Below are positions 53,258-61,464 of a stretch of DNA of 64,000 bases, piece after piece; position 1 is the first letter of the stretch; every line of letters starts with the position of its first letter. The notes under the pieces were generated by a model. That model was not told the origin of the DNA. It searched no databases and saw only the letters and a program-made list of their open reading frames with translations. Both the position numbers and the translations under genes were made by a program. Source of the stretch: Cupriavidus laharis (GTDB taxonomy: Bacteria > Pseudomonadota > Gammaproteobacteria > Burkholderiales > Burkholderiaceae); contig NZ_CAJZAI010000003.1 of the NCBI RefSeq assembly GCF_914271435.1, positions 186,001 to 250,000 of the forward strand, given 5' to 3'.

Positions 53258-53533
53258 TTGCCGGATGTGCCCACGCTGGAGGAACTTGGCCTCACGCCGT
53301 TCAACGTGACATTCTGGATCGGCATGCTCGCACCGGCTGGTACGCCGCCGCAGATCGTGCAGAAGCTGCATTCGGTCACACGCGGGGTGTTGGAGGATGC
53401 GAAGGCGAAGGCGGCGCTGGGGCAGCAGGGCGATGTGGTGATGATCGACTCCGCCACGTTCGCGAAGCGCATCGAGAAGGAAGATGCGAGCTGGGGGGCG
53501 GTGATCCAGCGGGAGGGAATTACGCTGGATTGA
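53258..53533 (+). pseudogene. C-terminal fragment of a Bug-family protein
   Basis: 91 residues matching only the last quarter of a Bug protein: LPDVPTLEELGLTPFNVTFWIGMLAPAGTPP-type sequence, then QKLHSVTRGVLEDA and the usual WGAVIQREGITLD end. The first 230 or so residues are missing. Left by deletion or recombination between tandem Bug genes. Not expected to be exported or functional. Confidence 0.8.
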
Positions 53534-53629
53534 ACGGCGCGGTGCACATTCCGGCACGGAACGCCGCCCCGTGCGTGTACGTCCGTACACCCGGGGGCGG
53601 CTTCAGCCGCCGATTACTGCGGTAGCTCC

Positions 53630-54277
53630 TTACTTGCGCGTCCTGCCGCGAACGGCTTTCTTCACAACGCCAGCGCGCGGTGCTTCCTTGACAGCCGCGG
53701 CGCCGCCATGCATCTGTTCCAGCCACGTCAGCGCATCCACGTACGACAGGAACTGCTCGAAATACGCGGGCGACATCTCGCGCATCAGCGTCAGCGAGCG
53801 ATGCACGAGATGGCTGGAATTGAGCGGCCCCGCATGCTCGGGCACCCGTGCCAGCGATTGCTGCAACTGCTGGCTGGCGCTGACCCGGGTCCAGGTATCC
53901 CGGAAGTAGTCGATCAGCTTCGGCTCTATGCGCGGCGTGCCGCGTGGCACTGCCGCGCCCGGGGAATGGGTGACCTCCGGCAAATGCGCCTGGCTCGCGA
54001 TGTAGTCGACAACGTCGGCCAGCGCGCCGCGCGCGGATGGGCGCGGCGGTGGTGCGCTGCCAGGAGCATCGCCCTGACGTGTGGCGCGTTCCATGGCATC
54101 GCCGTAGGCTCTGACCAGTTCCGACAGCCTGCCATCCAGCAGGCGGCGTGCATCGCCACTGTGCGCCGCTGCGCGCCGTGCCATCGCTTCGATGAGGCGG
54201 AACCGGACCGGGTCCACGCGGTCGGCGCCGCTCTCGCGCCAGGCGGCTAGGGTGTCGTGCACCACGCCGCTACCCAT
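53630..54277 (-). CDS. DUF2894 protein of the motor-like operon
   Basis: 215 residues, soluble, with a Pro/Ala-rich centre (APGSAPPPRPSARG) and a helical C-terminal domain (SSHLVHRSLTLMREMSPAYFEQFLSYVDALTWLEQM) followed by a basic tail (KKAVRGRTRK). It matches the uncharacterised DUF2894 family, which I recall as occurring with the same partners. It overlaps the OmpA-like gene by 8 bases, so it is co-translated with it. Last gene of the operon; no enzymatic motif seen. Confidence 0.78.
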   Translation of the reverse strand: MGSGVVHDTLAAWRESGADRVDPVRFRLIEAMARRAAAHSGDARRLLDGRLSELVRAYGDAMERATRQGDAPGSAPPPRPSARGALADVVDYIASQAHLPEVTHSPGAAVPRGTPRIEPKLIDYFRDTWTRVSASQQLQQSLARVPEHAGPLNSSHLVHRSLTLMREMSPAYFEQFLSYVDALTWLEQMHGGAAAVKEAPRAGVVKKAVRGRTRK

Positions 54278-54920
54278 GGGGTTTTGCCGTTCCCATCGAC
54301 ACACGCGGCACCGGGGCGATTTCCACGCGCCGGTTCCTGGCGCGGCCGGCCTCGTCGGCGTTCGATGTCACGGGCTGCTCGGCACCGAACGCGGCCGAGA
54401 ACACGGAAGCGGCCGGGATGCCCGCATCGATCAGCGCCCGGGTCACCGTCAGCGCGCGCTGGGCGGACAGTTCCCAGTTGTCGGCAAAGCGGCGGTTGCC
54501 TTCCCGCACCTGCTGGTCGTCGGTAAAGCCGCTCACCATCAGGATCTCGTCGCGTGCCCGCAAGTAAGCCGACAGCGGCCCGGCCAGGCTCTTCAGGACG
54601 TCACGGCCCTGTGGCTGAAGCTGGTCCGAATTGAGCGCAAACAGCACACTGCCATTGATGCCGATGCGGCCGTTTACCAGCGTCACGCGGCCGGCGGCCA
54701 GCGGTGCCGCGAGCGCCTTTTCCAGGCTCTCGCGGCGCTGCATTTCCTCCTGGCGCTGCCTGGCTTCCTTCTCCAGCCTGGACGTGAGCTCCATCTGCGC
54801 CCCGATGACGCCCAGCAGGATCAGCACGAACGCCCCCAGCACCACGGACATCAGGTCGCCAAAGACGGCCCAGGTCGGCACCGACGGCTCGACGCCTGCG
54901 TCGATGTCCTCGTCCCTCAT
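54270..54920 (-). CDS. OmpA/MotB-like stator subunit
   Basis: 216 residues: short cytosolic N-terminus, one membrane helix (about 15-42) in which VFGDLMSVVLGAFVLIL aligns with the MotB plug-helix so that Asp22 falls at the proton-channel aspartate, a coiled segment, and a C-terminal OmpA domain (about 95-205) with peptidoglycan-binding type blocks VSGFTDDQQV, NWELSAQRAL and NRRVEI. Overlaps the DUF802 gene by four bases (ATGA). Together with it this gives the composition of a MotA/MotB-type ion channel anchored to the cell wall. Confidence 0.85.
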   Translation of the reverse strand: MRDEDIDAGVEPSVPTWAVFGDLMSVVLGAFVLILLGVIGAQMELTSRLEKEARQRQEEMQRRESLEKALAAPLAAGRVTLVNGRIGINGSVLFALNSDQLQPQGRDVLKSLAGPLSAYLRARDEILMVSGFTDDQQVREGNRRFADNWELSAQRALTVTRALIDAGIPAASVFSAAFGAEQPVTSNADEAGRARNRRVEIAPVPRVSMGTAKPHG

Positions 54921-57793
54921 GCCGCCTCTGAGTTGGATGCCTGCTGTCCGGCAAGCTGCTGCAGGTCTTCAAGCACCTGCTTCTGCGAGCGCATGCTGAG
55001 GTCGACGACCTCGCGCGCCTGCGCCACGTAGTAGGCAAGCTGCTCGTCGCTGCGCACCATGGATTTGTCCAGCGCGGTCTCGATGCGCTCCAGGTGCGCC
55101 ATCAGCTTGTCGTTGGACTCGCTGAACATCTGCACGGCGACACCAAGCGCCTCGCCCAGGCTGGCCACCTCGACGGCGCTGCCCGTGACCTGCGCGGCCA
55201 CGGTCGCGAGCTTGCCGGTTTCGGATTCGACCTGATCGTGGAAGCGCGTGCCGACACGGTCGAGCAGGTCCGCCGTGGTGGACACCAATGAATCGACCGC
55301 CACGCGCTGCTCGGTGGACGCATGGTTGACGGCGTCAAGCAGCGTGCCCAGCGTTTCCAGCAGGCGGCCGCGCTCTTCCAGCATCGCGTTGTCGCGGGCC
55401 ATGCCGTCCGTGAGCTTCTGGCGCAGTTCGGCGATGACTTCGGCCGCGGCCTTCGGCGCTTCGGTGGCGGCTTCCACCAGGCGGGCGACTTCCGCGATGG
55501 TGTGGCTCGCGTGGGCCTGCGTCTGGGCGGAGATGTCGCGCGTGGTCTGCGCCAGCGTGTCGCAGATCTCCTGCTGGCGGCTGGCCGTGTGCGCGGTCGT
55601 CTGCTCCCATTCCTGTCGCAGCGATGCGGCCATGGCGCCGAGTGTCTCGGTCCAGGCGGCCATGCGCTGCGCCTCGCGTGCGGCCATTTCGGCCTGCAGG
55701 GCCACGGCGGCTTTTGGAGCCTGCTCGGCTGCCTGCACAAGGCGGTCGATCTCGGTAATCGTGCTGCTGGCGTGCGCGCGTGCCTCAGCCGACATATCGC
55801 GCGCGGTCTGTGCCAGTGCTTCGGTGATCTCCTGCTGGCGGCCCGCCGACTGCGCGCTCGCCTGTTCCATCTGCGCGCGCAGCGTCGCGGCCATGCCGGC
55901 CAGTGCCTCGGTCCACGCGGCCAGGCGCTGCTGATCGCGCGAGGCCAGTTCTTCCTGCAGCGCGACGGCGGCCTTCGGGGCCAGTTCGGCGGCCTGCACG
56001 AGGCGGTCGATCTCGGCGATGGTGCTGCTGGCGTGCGTACGCGCTTCAGCGGAAATATCGCGCGCGGTCTGTGCCAGCGCGTCGGTGATCTGCTGCTGAT
56101 GGCCCGCGGCGTTTGCGCTGGCCTGTTCCATCTGCGCACGCAGTGTGGCAGCCATGCTGGCCAGTGCCTCCGTCCATGCGGTCAGGCGTTGCTGATCGCG
56201 CGAAGCGAGCGCTTCCTGCAGCGCCACGGCAGCCTTCGGCGCCTGCTCGGCCGCCTGCACCAGGCGCTCGATCTCGGCGACGGTGCTGCTGGCGTGCGCG
56301 CGTACTTCGGCCGACATGCCGCGCGTGGTCTGCGCCAGGGCTTCGGCGATTTCCTGGTGGCGGCTGGCGGTGTGCGCGCTTGCCTGTTCCATTTCGCTGC
56401 GCAGGGTCGCGGCGATGGCGCCGAGCGTTTCCGCCCAGGCCTGCAGCCGCTGGGCGTCCTGCGCGGACAGCTCCTGCTTCAGCTCGGCATGGGTGCGGGC
56501 CATCGCCTGCACCAGCGAGGCAGCGTGCTGCTCGAATGCCGCCGCCGCGCTTGCCACGGCCTGCCGGTGGTCGCCGGCCATCTGTTCGCCGATGCGGGCT
56601 TGCCGCGCCAGCGCGTCGTTCCAGGTCTCGGTGGCGCTGGCGGCCGTGGCGTCCAGGCGGGTGGCCACGCTTTCCAGCAGGCCCGCCGAGCGTTGATCGA
56701 AGGTCTGGGCAAAGCCATCAAGCGTGGCGCGCAGGTCGCTGGCCTGCGCTTCGCTCGTGCGCTGATGCCCGGCCAGCGCCTGCTGCCACAGGTCCGCGAC
56801 GGTGGCCGTGGTGCTCTCGAAGCGGCTCGACAGGCCGTCGAGCTGCTGCTTCACGGCGTCGGTCACCGTGGTGTGCAGGGCCGCCGTTTCGCGGGCGATG
56901 CCTGCCATGGTGACCTCCACGGCAGGCTGGATGGCTGCGCTTGCGGTGCGCGCGCTGTCGGCAATGCTCTGCGTCAGCGATTGCTGCACGGAGTCGGCGA
57001 GCCGGCCGTATGCCGCGTCGGTGCGGTCATGAAACGCGGCCTGGCTGGCGGCCAGCCGTTCGGACATGGCCTGGTTCTGCTGTTCCATCGCGGTCATCAT
57101 GGCCTGCAGCCGGTCGACCAGCGCGGGCATCACGTCGGCCTGGCGCTGCAGCAGGCGGAACGCCTCCTCGCGCTGGTGTGTGCGCGAGTACGGGCGCAGC
57201 GTGGTAGCGATGCGGGCGTCGAGCGCCTGCGCGGTCTCGATCCGTTCGCGCCGGCACAGCGTGGAAAGCAGGCCCAGCATCGCCGATGTGGCGACGCCGG
57301 CCACCGACGTGCCGAATGCGAATCCCAGGCCCTTGACCGGCGCGGCCAGCGACGCGCGGATGGCATCGAGGTCCGCCGCGCCTTCCAGCGCGATCCCGGT
57401 GCCGCGCAGCGTCGCCACCATGCCCAGGAAGGTGCCGAACATGCCCAGCAGGACCAGCAGGCCGACCAGATACGGCGTCAGGGCCGGGCCTGGGAGGGGG
57501 GCGCGCTCGCCTTCGATGCGCAGGCGCACGGCATTGCGCAGGCTCGGATGCATCGGCTCGATCCACGCGGCAAGGCTGGCGGGCGCCTCGGACAGCCCTG
57601 CAATGGCCTGTGCCAGCGTGCCCGTGGCCTGGCGGTAGCGCTTCAGTTCGAGCGCCCCCGCAAGGTAGAAGCCGCCGATCAGCAGCGTGACGGCCAGCGC
57701 CAGCGCATTGGTGCCCGCGTAGCCGGCGCCGATCCAGCCCACGACGGCCAGGCCTGCCAGGAAAACGACGATATGGATGGGGGTTCTGGTCAT
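54917..57793 (-). CDS. DUF802 protein: MotA/ZorA-like channel with long coiled-coil tail
   Basis: 958 residues. Four predicted helices in the first 180 residues (about 6-26, 28-48, 106-128, 153-179); the last two, with GMFGTFLGMVATL and FGTSVAGVATSAMLGLL, resemble the MotA/TolQ/ExbB channel pair. The remaining 775 residues are a hydrophilic helical tail on the cytoplasmic side containing four tandem 87-residue repeats (434-781). This layout is that of ZorA, the channel subunit of the Zorya defence system, and differs from MotA mainly in the tail. The start is the ATG before MTRTPIHIVV. Function of the family is not established. Confidence 0.8.
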   Translation of the reverse strand: MTRTPIHIVVFLAGLAVVGWIGAGYAGTNALALAVTLLIGGFYLAGALELKRYRQATGTLAQAIAGLSEAPASLAAWIEPMHPSLRNAVRLRIEGERAPLPGPALTPYLVGLLVLLGMFGTFLGMVATLRGTGIALEGAADLDAIRASLAAPVKGLGFAFGTSVAGVATSAMLGLLSTLCRRERIETAQALDARIATTLRPYSRTHQREEAFRLLQRQADVMPALVDRLQAMMTAMEQQNQAMSERLAASQAAFHDRTDAAYGRLADSVQQSLTQSIADSARTASAAIQPAVEVTMAGIARETAALHTTVTDAVKQQLDGLSSRFESTTATVADLWQQALAGHQRTSEAQASDLRATLDGFAQTFDQRSAGLLESVATRLDATAASATETWNDALARQARIGEQMAGDHRQAVASAAAAFEQHAASLVQAMARTHAELKQELSAQDAQRLQAWAETLGAIAATLRSEMEQASAHTASRHQEIAEALAQTTRGMSAEVRAHASSTVAEIERLVQAAEQAPKAAVALQEALASRDQQRLTAWTEALASMAATLRAQMEQASANAAGHQQQITDALAQTARDISAEARTHASSTIAEIDRLVQAAELAPKAAVALQEELASRDQQRLAAWTEALAGMAATLRAQMEQASAQSAGRQQEITEALAQTARDMSAEARAHASSTITEIDRLVQAAEQAPKAAVALQAEMAAREAQRMAAWTETLGAMAASLRQEWEQTTAHTASRQQEICDTLAQTTRDISAQTQAHASHTIAEVARLVEAATEAPKAAAEVIAELRQKLTDGMARDNAMLEERGRLLETLGTLLDAVNHASTEQRVAVDSLVSTTADLLDRVGTRFHDQVESETGKLATVAAQVTGSAVEVASLGEALGVAVQMFSESNDKLMAHLERIETALDKSMVRSDEQLAYYVAQAREVVDLSMRSQKQVLEDLQQLAGQQASNSEAA
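55451..56494 (-). repeat. Four tandem 261-bp coding repeats
   Basis: Within the DUF802 gene, four head-to-tail repeats of exactly 87 codons (residues 434-520, 521-607, 608-694, 695-781). Each carries AW-x2-ALAxMAATLR, ALAQTxRDxSAE and ASSTxAEIxRLVQAAE-APK. The middle two are most alike, as if duplicated recently. They lengthen the predicted cytoplasmic coiled coil. Confidence 0.9.
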
Positions 57794-57803
57794 GATGGTT
57801 GGG

Positions 57804-58535
57804 TTAGCTGTCACGCAGCGCCGCGAGCAGTCCTTCGACGGGCTGGAAACGGATGTCCAGCTCGGCGCGCAGCACGCTCTGCATATCGTTCTGGAATACG
57901 GTGAGCCATGCACCGGGCGTTACTTCGGCCGGGGCGCCTGCAGCCCGGGCACTGGCCAGCGTCGCTTCCTCGGTCTGGCGCAGGCGCGTGAAGTGCGCTT
58001 CGAGCATGCCCGGTATGGTGGCCAGCAGCGCCTGTTCGCGTGCCCCGAGCACGCGTTCCATGACGGCATCGACCATTGCCAGCCGCGCCATGCCGCCGGC
58101 CCGCGCCGCCAGCGCCGTCCGCAGGCGGCCGCGCAGGTTGCCGATTTCCGTCTCCATGGTCTGCTGAAAAGTGACGTAACGCTGGCGGAACGCCGCATAG
58201 TCCACCACGGTATCCACCGGATCCGGCACGGACGGACGCGGCCGTCCCCGCTGCCGGCCGCCGGCCGCCTTGTCATCGGTAATGGCCGCCGCCAGCATAG
58301 CGCGCACGCGGGCGCACTCGGCATCCTCGGCCCCGGCCGCGCGTGGTCCGGCCGACGCCGGCGGATTGCCGTTCAGCGCCGCGGACAGGGCGATCGCGTC
58401 CGTCCAGCCGAGCCATTGGCTGAGCTGGGCCGAGAGCGATTGGCCGGATTCGGGGGCGTCATTGCCCGCCAGGCGAACCAGCAGGCGGATCAGCGTCGGG
58501 CCGCTGAACCCTGCGCGCCGTGGTGCTTGGAGCAT
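57804..58535 (-). CDS. DUF3348 protein of the motor-like operon
   Basis: 243 residues, soluble. It begins APRRAGFSGPTLIRLLVRLAG and has a helical middle (FRQRYVTFQQTMETEIGNLRGRLRTAL). It matches the uncharacterised DUF3348 family, restricted largely to beta-proteobacteria as I recall. It is the first gene of the operon, 10 bases upstream of the DUF802 gene. No catalytic motif is visible; a cytosolic partner or regulator of the channel is the simplest guess. The start ATG lacks a strong ribosome site. Confidence 0.78.
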   Translation of the reverse strand: MLQAPRRAGFSGPTLIRLLVRLAGNDAPESGQSLSAQLSQWLGWTDAIALSAALNGNPPASAGPRAAGAEDAECARVRAMLAAAITDDKAAGGRQRGRPRPSVPDPVDTVVDYAAFRQRYVTFQQTMETEIGNLRGRLRTALAARAGGMARLAMVDAVMERVLGAREQALLATIPGMLEAHFTRLRQTEEATLASARAAGAPAEVTPGAWLTVFQNDMQSVLRAELDIRFQPVEGLLAALRDS

Positions 58536-58841
58536 ATCGCCAGAGCGAAAAATCCAGCAGTTTACACGTACGCGTGTGCGATTTCGCCGCATTTGTGGCC
58601 AAGCCAGCGTGGGGTGGTCGCGAAGCGACGGATCGTGGCTGCTGGTCGCGCGGATTTCGCTCTCGCACCGCGCCCGCAAGCTGCCGCGGTCAGCCGGGTG
58701 GCTGGCTCAGATCAGGCACGGCCGGCGTCGCTGCCAGCCCCCGAGGATGCAAAGTCGAAATCGGTCGTTGGGTCAGAGGCGGATCGCTCATAGACTTCAG
58801 GCAGGGCGGACGCATTGGCCGCCCTGTTGCAAGGAGTCTTC
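58536..58841. other. Divergent intergenic region of the motor-like operon
   Basis: 306 bases upstream of the DUF3348 operon and of the small membrane protein gene. No protein-like frame. Both promoters must lie here but I cannot place them with confidence. Confidence 0.4.
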
Positions 58842-58976
58842 ATGGCCGATCTGCTCGACTGGATTACCGCGATCGGCGCGGCCGTTGTCGTGTATGCGGC
58901 CTTGCGCTATCCGATCTACCCGCCTGGCTTTTACGATGACGATCCCGCCCGCACGAAGGCGCGGCAATCCCGCTGA
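58842..58976 (+). CDS. 44-residue single-helix membrane protein
   Basis: Starts MADLLDWITAIGAAVVVYAA behind AAGGAG. One hydrophobic helix (about 8-24), then RYPIYPPGFYDDDPARTKA. Not recognised. The good ribosome site and clear membrane helix support a real small protein. It is divergent from the motor-like operon and could belong with it or stand alone. Confidence 0.6.
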   Translation: MADLLDWITAIGAAVVVYAALRYPIYPPGFYDDDPARTKARQSR

Positions 58977-59131
58977 GTGGCGGCGGGAGGTGATTTTCCC
59001 CGAAATGAGGGAAAGTGATTGCCGGATAATCCCCTCATCAAGCAAGTCCATTGTGGCTAAGCTACAGTCCATCTTCCTGAACCGGCAGGCGGGCACGCCC
59101 GCATGCCGGGACGAACCAACGGACTGTGACC

Positions 59132-60148
59132 ATGAAAGCCATCGGCCTGACCCGCTACCTGCCCATTTCCGACCCAGACTCGCTGGTCGACATCGAAATT
59201 GAAACGCCGACGCCATCGGGCCATGACCTGCTCGTGAAGGTCGAGGCGATCGCCGTCAACCCGGTCGACACCAAGGTCCGCGCGCCCAAGCCACAGGTGG
59301 AGCCGGCCCCGCGCGTACTGGGCTGGGATGCGGCCGGCACGGTCGTGGCGGTGGGGCCGGATGTCACCCTGTTCAAGGTGGGCGATCCGGTCTACTACGC
59401 GGGCAGCATCACGCGCCCCGGCGCCAACGCGGAATACCACCTCGTGGACGAGCGCATCGCCGGCCACAAGCCGGCTTCGCTGGATTTTGCGCAGGCCGCG
59501 GCGCTGCCGCTGACGGCTATCACCGCATGGGAGGCACTGTTCGACCGCCTCGGCGTGTCGCCCAAGGGGGACGACGCGGGCAAGTCCGTGCTGATCATCG
59601 GCGGCGCGGGCGGGGTGGGTTCCATTGGCATCCAGCTCGCCAGGACGCTGGCCAGCCTGACGGTGATCGCCACGGCGGCGCGGCCGGAGTCGCAGGCGTG
59701 GTGCCGCCGCCTGGGCGCCGACCATACCGTGGATCATCGCGGCGACATGGCGGCGCAACTGAAGGCGCTGGGGTTTGCGCAGGTGGACTACATCCTGTGC
59801 TTCAACGACACCGACGGCCATTTCCCGGCCATGGCGGACCTGATCGCGCCGCAGGGCAAGATTTGCACGATCGTCGAGAACGCCGCGCCGCTGCCGGTCG
59901 AACGGCTCAAGAGCAAGAGCGCGGCGTTTGTCTGGGAATTCATGTTCACGCGCGCCATGTTCGGCACGCCCGACATGATTGCGCAGCACCGGCTGCTCAA
60001 TGAGGTGGCACGGCTGGTGGATGCCGGGCGGCTCCAGACCACGGTTGGGAAGAACCTCGGCACGATCAACGCGGCAAACCTGCGCCGCGCCCATGCCATG
60101 CTCGAAGGCGGCCAGACCATCGGCAAGCTGGTGCTGGAAGGGTTCTGA
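59132..60148 (+). CDS. Zinc-type alcohol dehydrogenase-like quinone oxidoreductase
   Basis: 338 residues, MDR superfamily, zinc-binding alcohol dehydrogenase family protein type. The NADPH-binding glycine motif is IIGGAGGVGSIGIQLA near 155; the early segment AIAVNPVDTKVR is typical. The catalytic zinc ligands of true alcohol dehydrogenases are not evident, so it is probably a zinc-independent NADPH quinone or enal reductase. The ATG at 59132 follows an in-frame GTG by two codons. A bidirectional terminator follows. Confidence 0.88.
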   Translation: MKAIGLTRYLPISDPDSLVDIEIETPTPSGHDLLVKVEAIAVNPVDTKVRAPKPQVEPAPRVLGWDAAGTVVAVGPDVTLFKVGDPVYYAGSITRPGANAEYHLVDERIAGHKPASLDFAQAAALPLTAITAWEALFDRLGVSPKGDDAGKSVLIIGGAGGVGSIGIQLARTLASLTVIATAARPESQAWCRRLGADHTVDHRGDMAAQLKALGFAQVDYILCFNDTDGHFPAMADLIAPQGKICTIVENAAPLPVERLKSKSAAFVWEFMFTRAMFGTPDMIAQHRLLNEVARLVDAGRLQTTVGKNLGTINAANLRRAHAMLEGGQTIGKLVLEGF

Positions 60149-60179
60149 GCCCGATCCGCCGGCAAGCATCCGGAAGCAG

Positions 60180-60216
60180 AAAGCGCCTGCCGGCACTTGC
60201 GTGCGGCAGGCGCTTT
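60180..60216. terminator. Bidirectional terminator between convergent genes
   Basis: aaagcgcctgccg and cggcaggcgcttt form a perfect 13-bp stem with A and T runs at its base on both strands, between the oxidoreductase gene (+) and the GYD gene (-). Confidence 0.85.
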
Positions 60217-60232
60217 CCGTTCTATGACCACA

Positions 60233-60526
60233 TCAACGCATCTTGCCGAGAATGCCCTGCATTTCGTCAGCGTTGAACGCGCGCAGCGTTTGCGTGCGCA
60301 CGTTGCCCAGCGCGCCGATCGACAGGCCGAAGGCGGTCATGGCCGCGTCATCCGGTGCTTCCAGTACCAGCGCAATGTCATAGGCGCCGAGCGTCCAGTA
60401 GATGTCTTTCATCTGCACGCCGAACTGCGCCCCCATTTCGCGCACCGCGGCGGCGCGCTTGGTGGTGTCCTTGACGTTGCGAATGCCCTGGTCGGTGAAG
60501 TTTGCCAGCACGAGATATCGGGTCAT
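60233..60526 (-). CDS. GYD-domain protein
   Basis: 97 residues, starting MTRYLVLANFTDQGIRNVKDT, with the family block WTLGAYDIALVLEAPDD. GYD proteins are small cytosolic ferredoxin-fold-like proteins of unknown function. Single gene, convergent with the oxidoreductase. Confidence 0.85.
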   Translation of the reverse strand: MTRYLVLANFTDQGIRNVKDTTKRAAAVREMGAQFGVQMKDIYWTLGAYDIALVLEAPDDAAMTAFGLSIGALGNVRTQTLRAFNADEMQGILGKMR

Positions 60527-60815
60527 GATGTGTCTCCGGCAAGTTGAATCGGCGCCGTCCGCGCGGCTGGCGCGGACGGTGGTTCAGGGCTTCGGAGCGT
60601 TGCCAGCGTGGCCCGGGCCACTATGCAAGGGCCGCTGCTGGGGGAGGTGGGGCGATAAAGCGCTCGCGCCTCGCGAGCAAGGCGCCGTTGCGTCTGAGCA
60701 ATCTCGCAGCTACGCAAGTTGCGCGCCATTGGCCGTGCCAGGCGGCTTCCCGGTATTCCAGGGCGGCGGCAGGCGCGGCCGGCAGTCCGCGCCGTTGCAG
60801 GCGTGATACGGCGGC

Positions 60816-61328
60816 TCAGTCGCTTTCAGCGTCTGCCGCGCCGGTGTCCAGTGCGCGCATATTGTCGAGCAGCTTGAGCAGGTAGTGCAGCGTGTGCGTC
60901 AGGTCGTTCGTGGAGAAACCTTCCAGCGCGCGCTCGTAGTAGTCGCGAATCTTCGGCTGCGCCTGGTGCAGCCACACCTCGCGTCCCGTTTCGCTCATGC
61001 GCACCAGCCTCGACCGGCGGTCGCGCCCGTCCGGGGCCAGGCTCACGTGGCCGTCCCGTTCCATACGGCTGACCAGCCCCGACAGGTTCTGGCGGCTCAC
61101 CATCAGGTAGCGTGCCAGGTCGCCCACGCTCATGCCGTCGCCGGCCTCCGGCCGCGACAGCGCGCCCAGGACCGCCCACTGCTGCGTGGTCAGCCCTTCG
61201 GCTTCCACGGCGCGTGAACCGGTCTTATGCAACATATTTGCGCATTGATAAAGACGGAAGAACAGCCGGTTGGCCAGTTCCATGCGCGTGTTTGAGGCGA
61301 TCTCGTCGCCAAATTCCGGGTTAACCAT
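60816..61328 (-). CDS. badR: MarR-family regulator, probable BadR
   Basis: 170 residues with a winged HTH (LTTQQWAVLGALSRPE; GDLARYLMVSRQNLSGLVSRME; wing DGRDRRSRLVRMSETG). It is divergent from badH-badI-aliB with an 18-base palindrome between. In Rhodopseudomonas palustris the MarR protein BadR represses the cyclohexanecarboxylate genes and answers 2-ketocyclohexane-1-carboxyl-CoA; the same layout supports the same role here. The start is the ATG beginning MVNPEFGDE, since the upstream in-frame sequence enters the operator region. Confidence 0.8.
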   Translation of the reverse strand: MVNPEFGDEIASNTRMELANRLFFRLYQCANMLHKTGSRAVEAEGLTTQQWAVLGALSRPEAGDGMSVGDLARYLMVSRQNLSGLVSRMERDGHVSLAPDGRDRRSRLVRMSETGREVWLHQAQPKIRDYYERALEGFSTNDLTHTLHYLLKLLDNMRALDTGAADAESD

Positions 61329-61381
61329 GATGCTTTCCACTGATTGAGAGCCTTGCGTGTCCGCGTGACACAGCCTAGTAT

Positions 61382-61399
61382 AGGTCAATATATTTACCT
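61382..61399. promoter_or_regulatory. Palindromic operator, probable BadR site
   Basis: aggtcaatatatttacct is an 18-base palindrome with 8 of 9 positions paired, in the centre of the 136-base badR/badH divergent region and overlapping TATA-rich -10-like sequence. Size and symmetry suit a MarR dimer. Confidence 0.7.
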
Positions 61400-61464
61400 A
61401 ATCCGGTGCCGACGCGTGACGCAATGGCGGCACGATAGCACCGGAGACCTTCTGGGAGAAAGCT

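Noticed and set aside
55451-56494. CRISPR array
   Set aside because: The 261-bp repeats are in-frame protein repeats without unique spacers.
55322-57904. 860-codon rightward open frame opposite the DUF802 gene
   Set aside because: Open only because the repeated GC-rich coiled-coil gene has no stops in that phase; no ribosome site or domain.
53630-58535. Operon as a complete Zorya defence system
   Set aside because: No ZorC, ZorD helicase or ZorE nuclease is present; only the channel pair looks alike.
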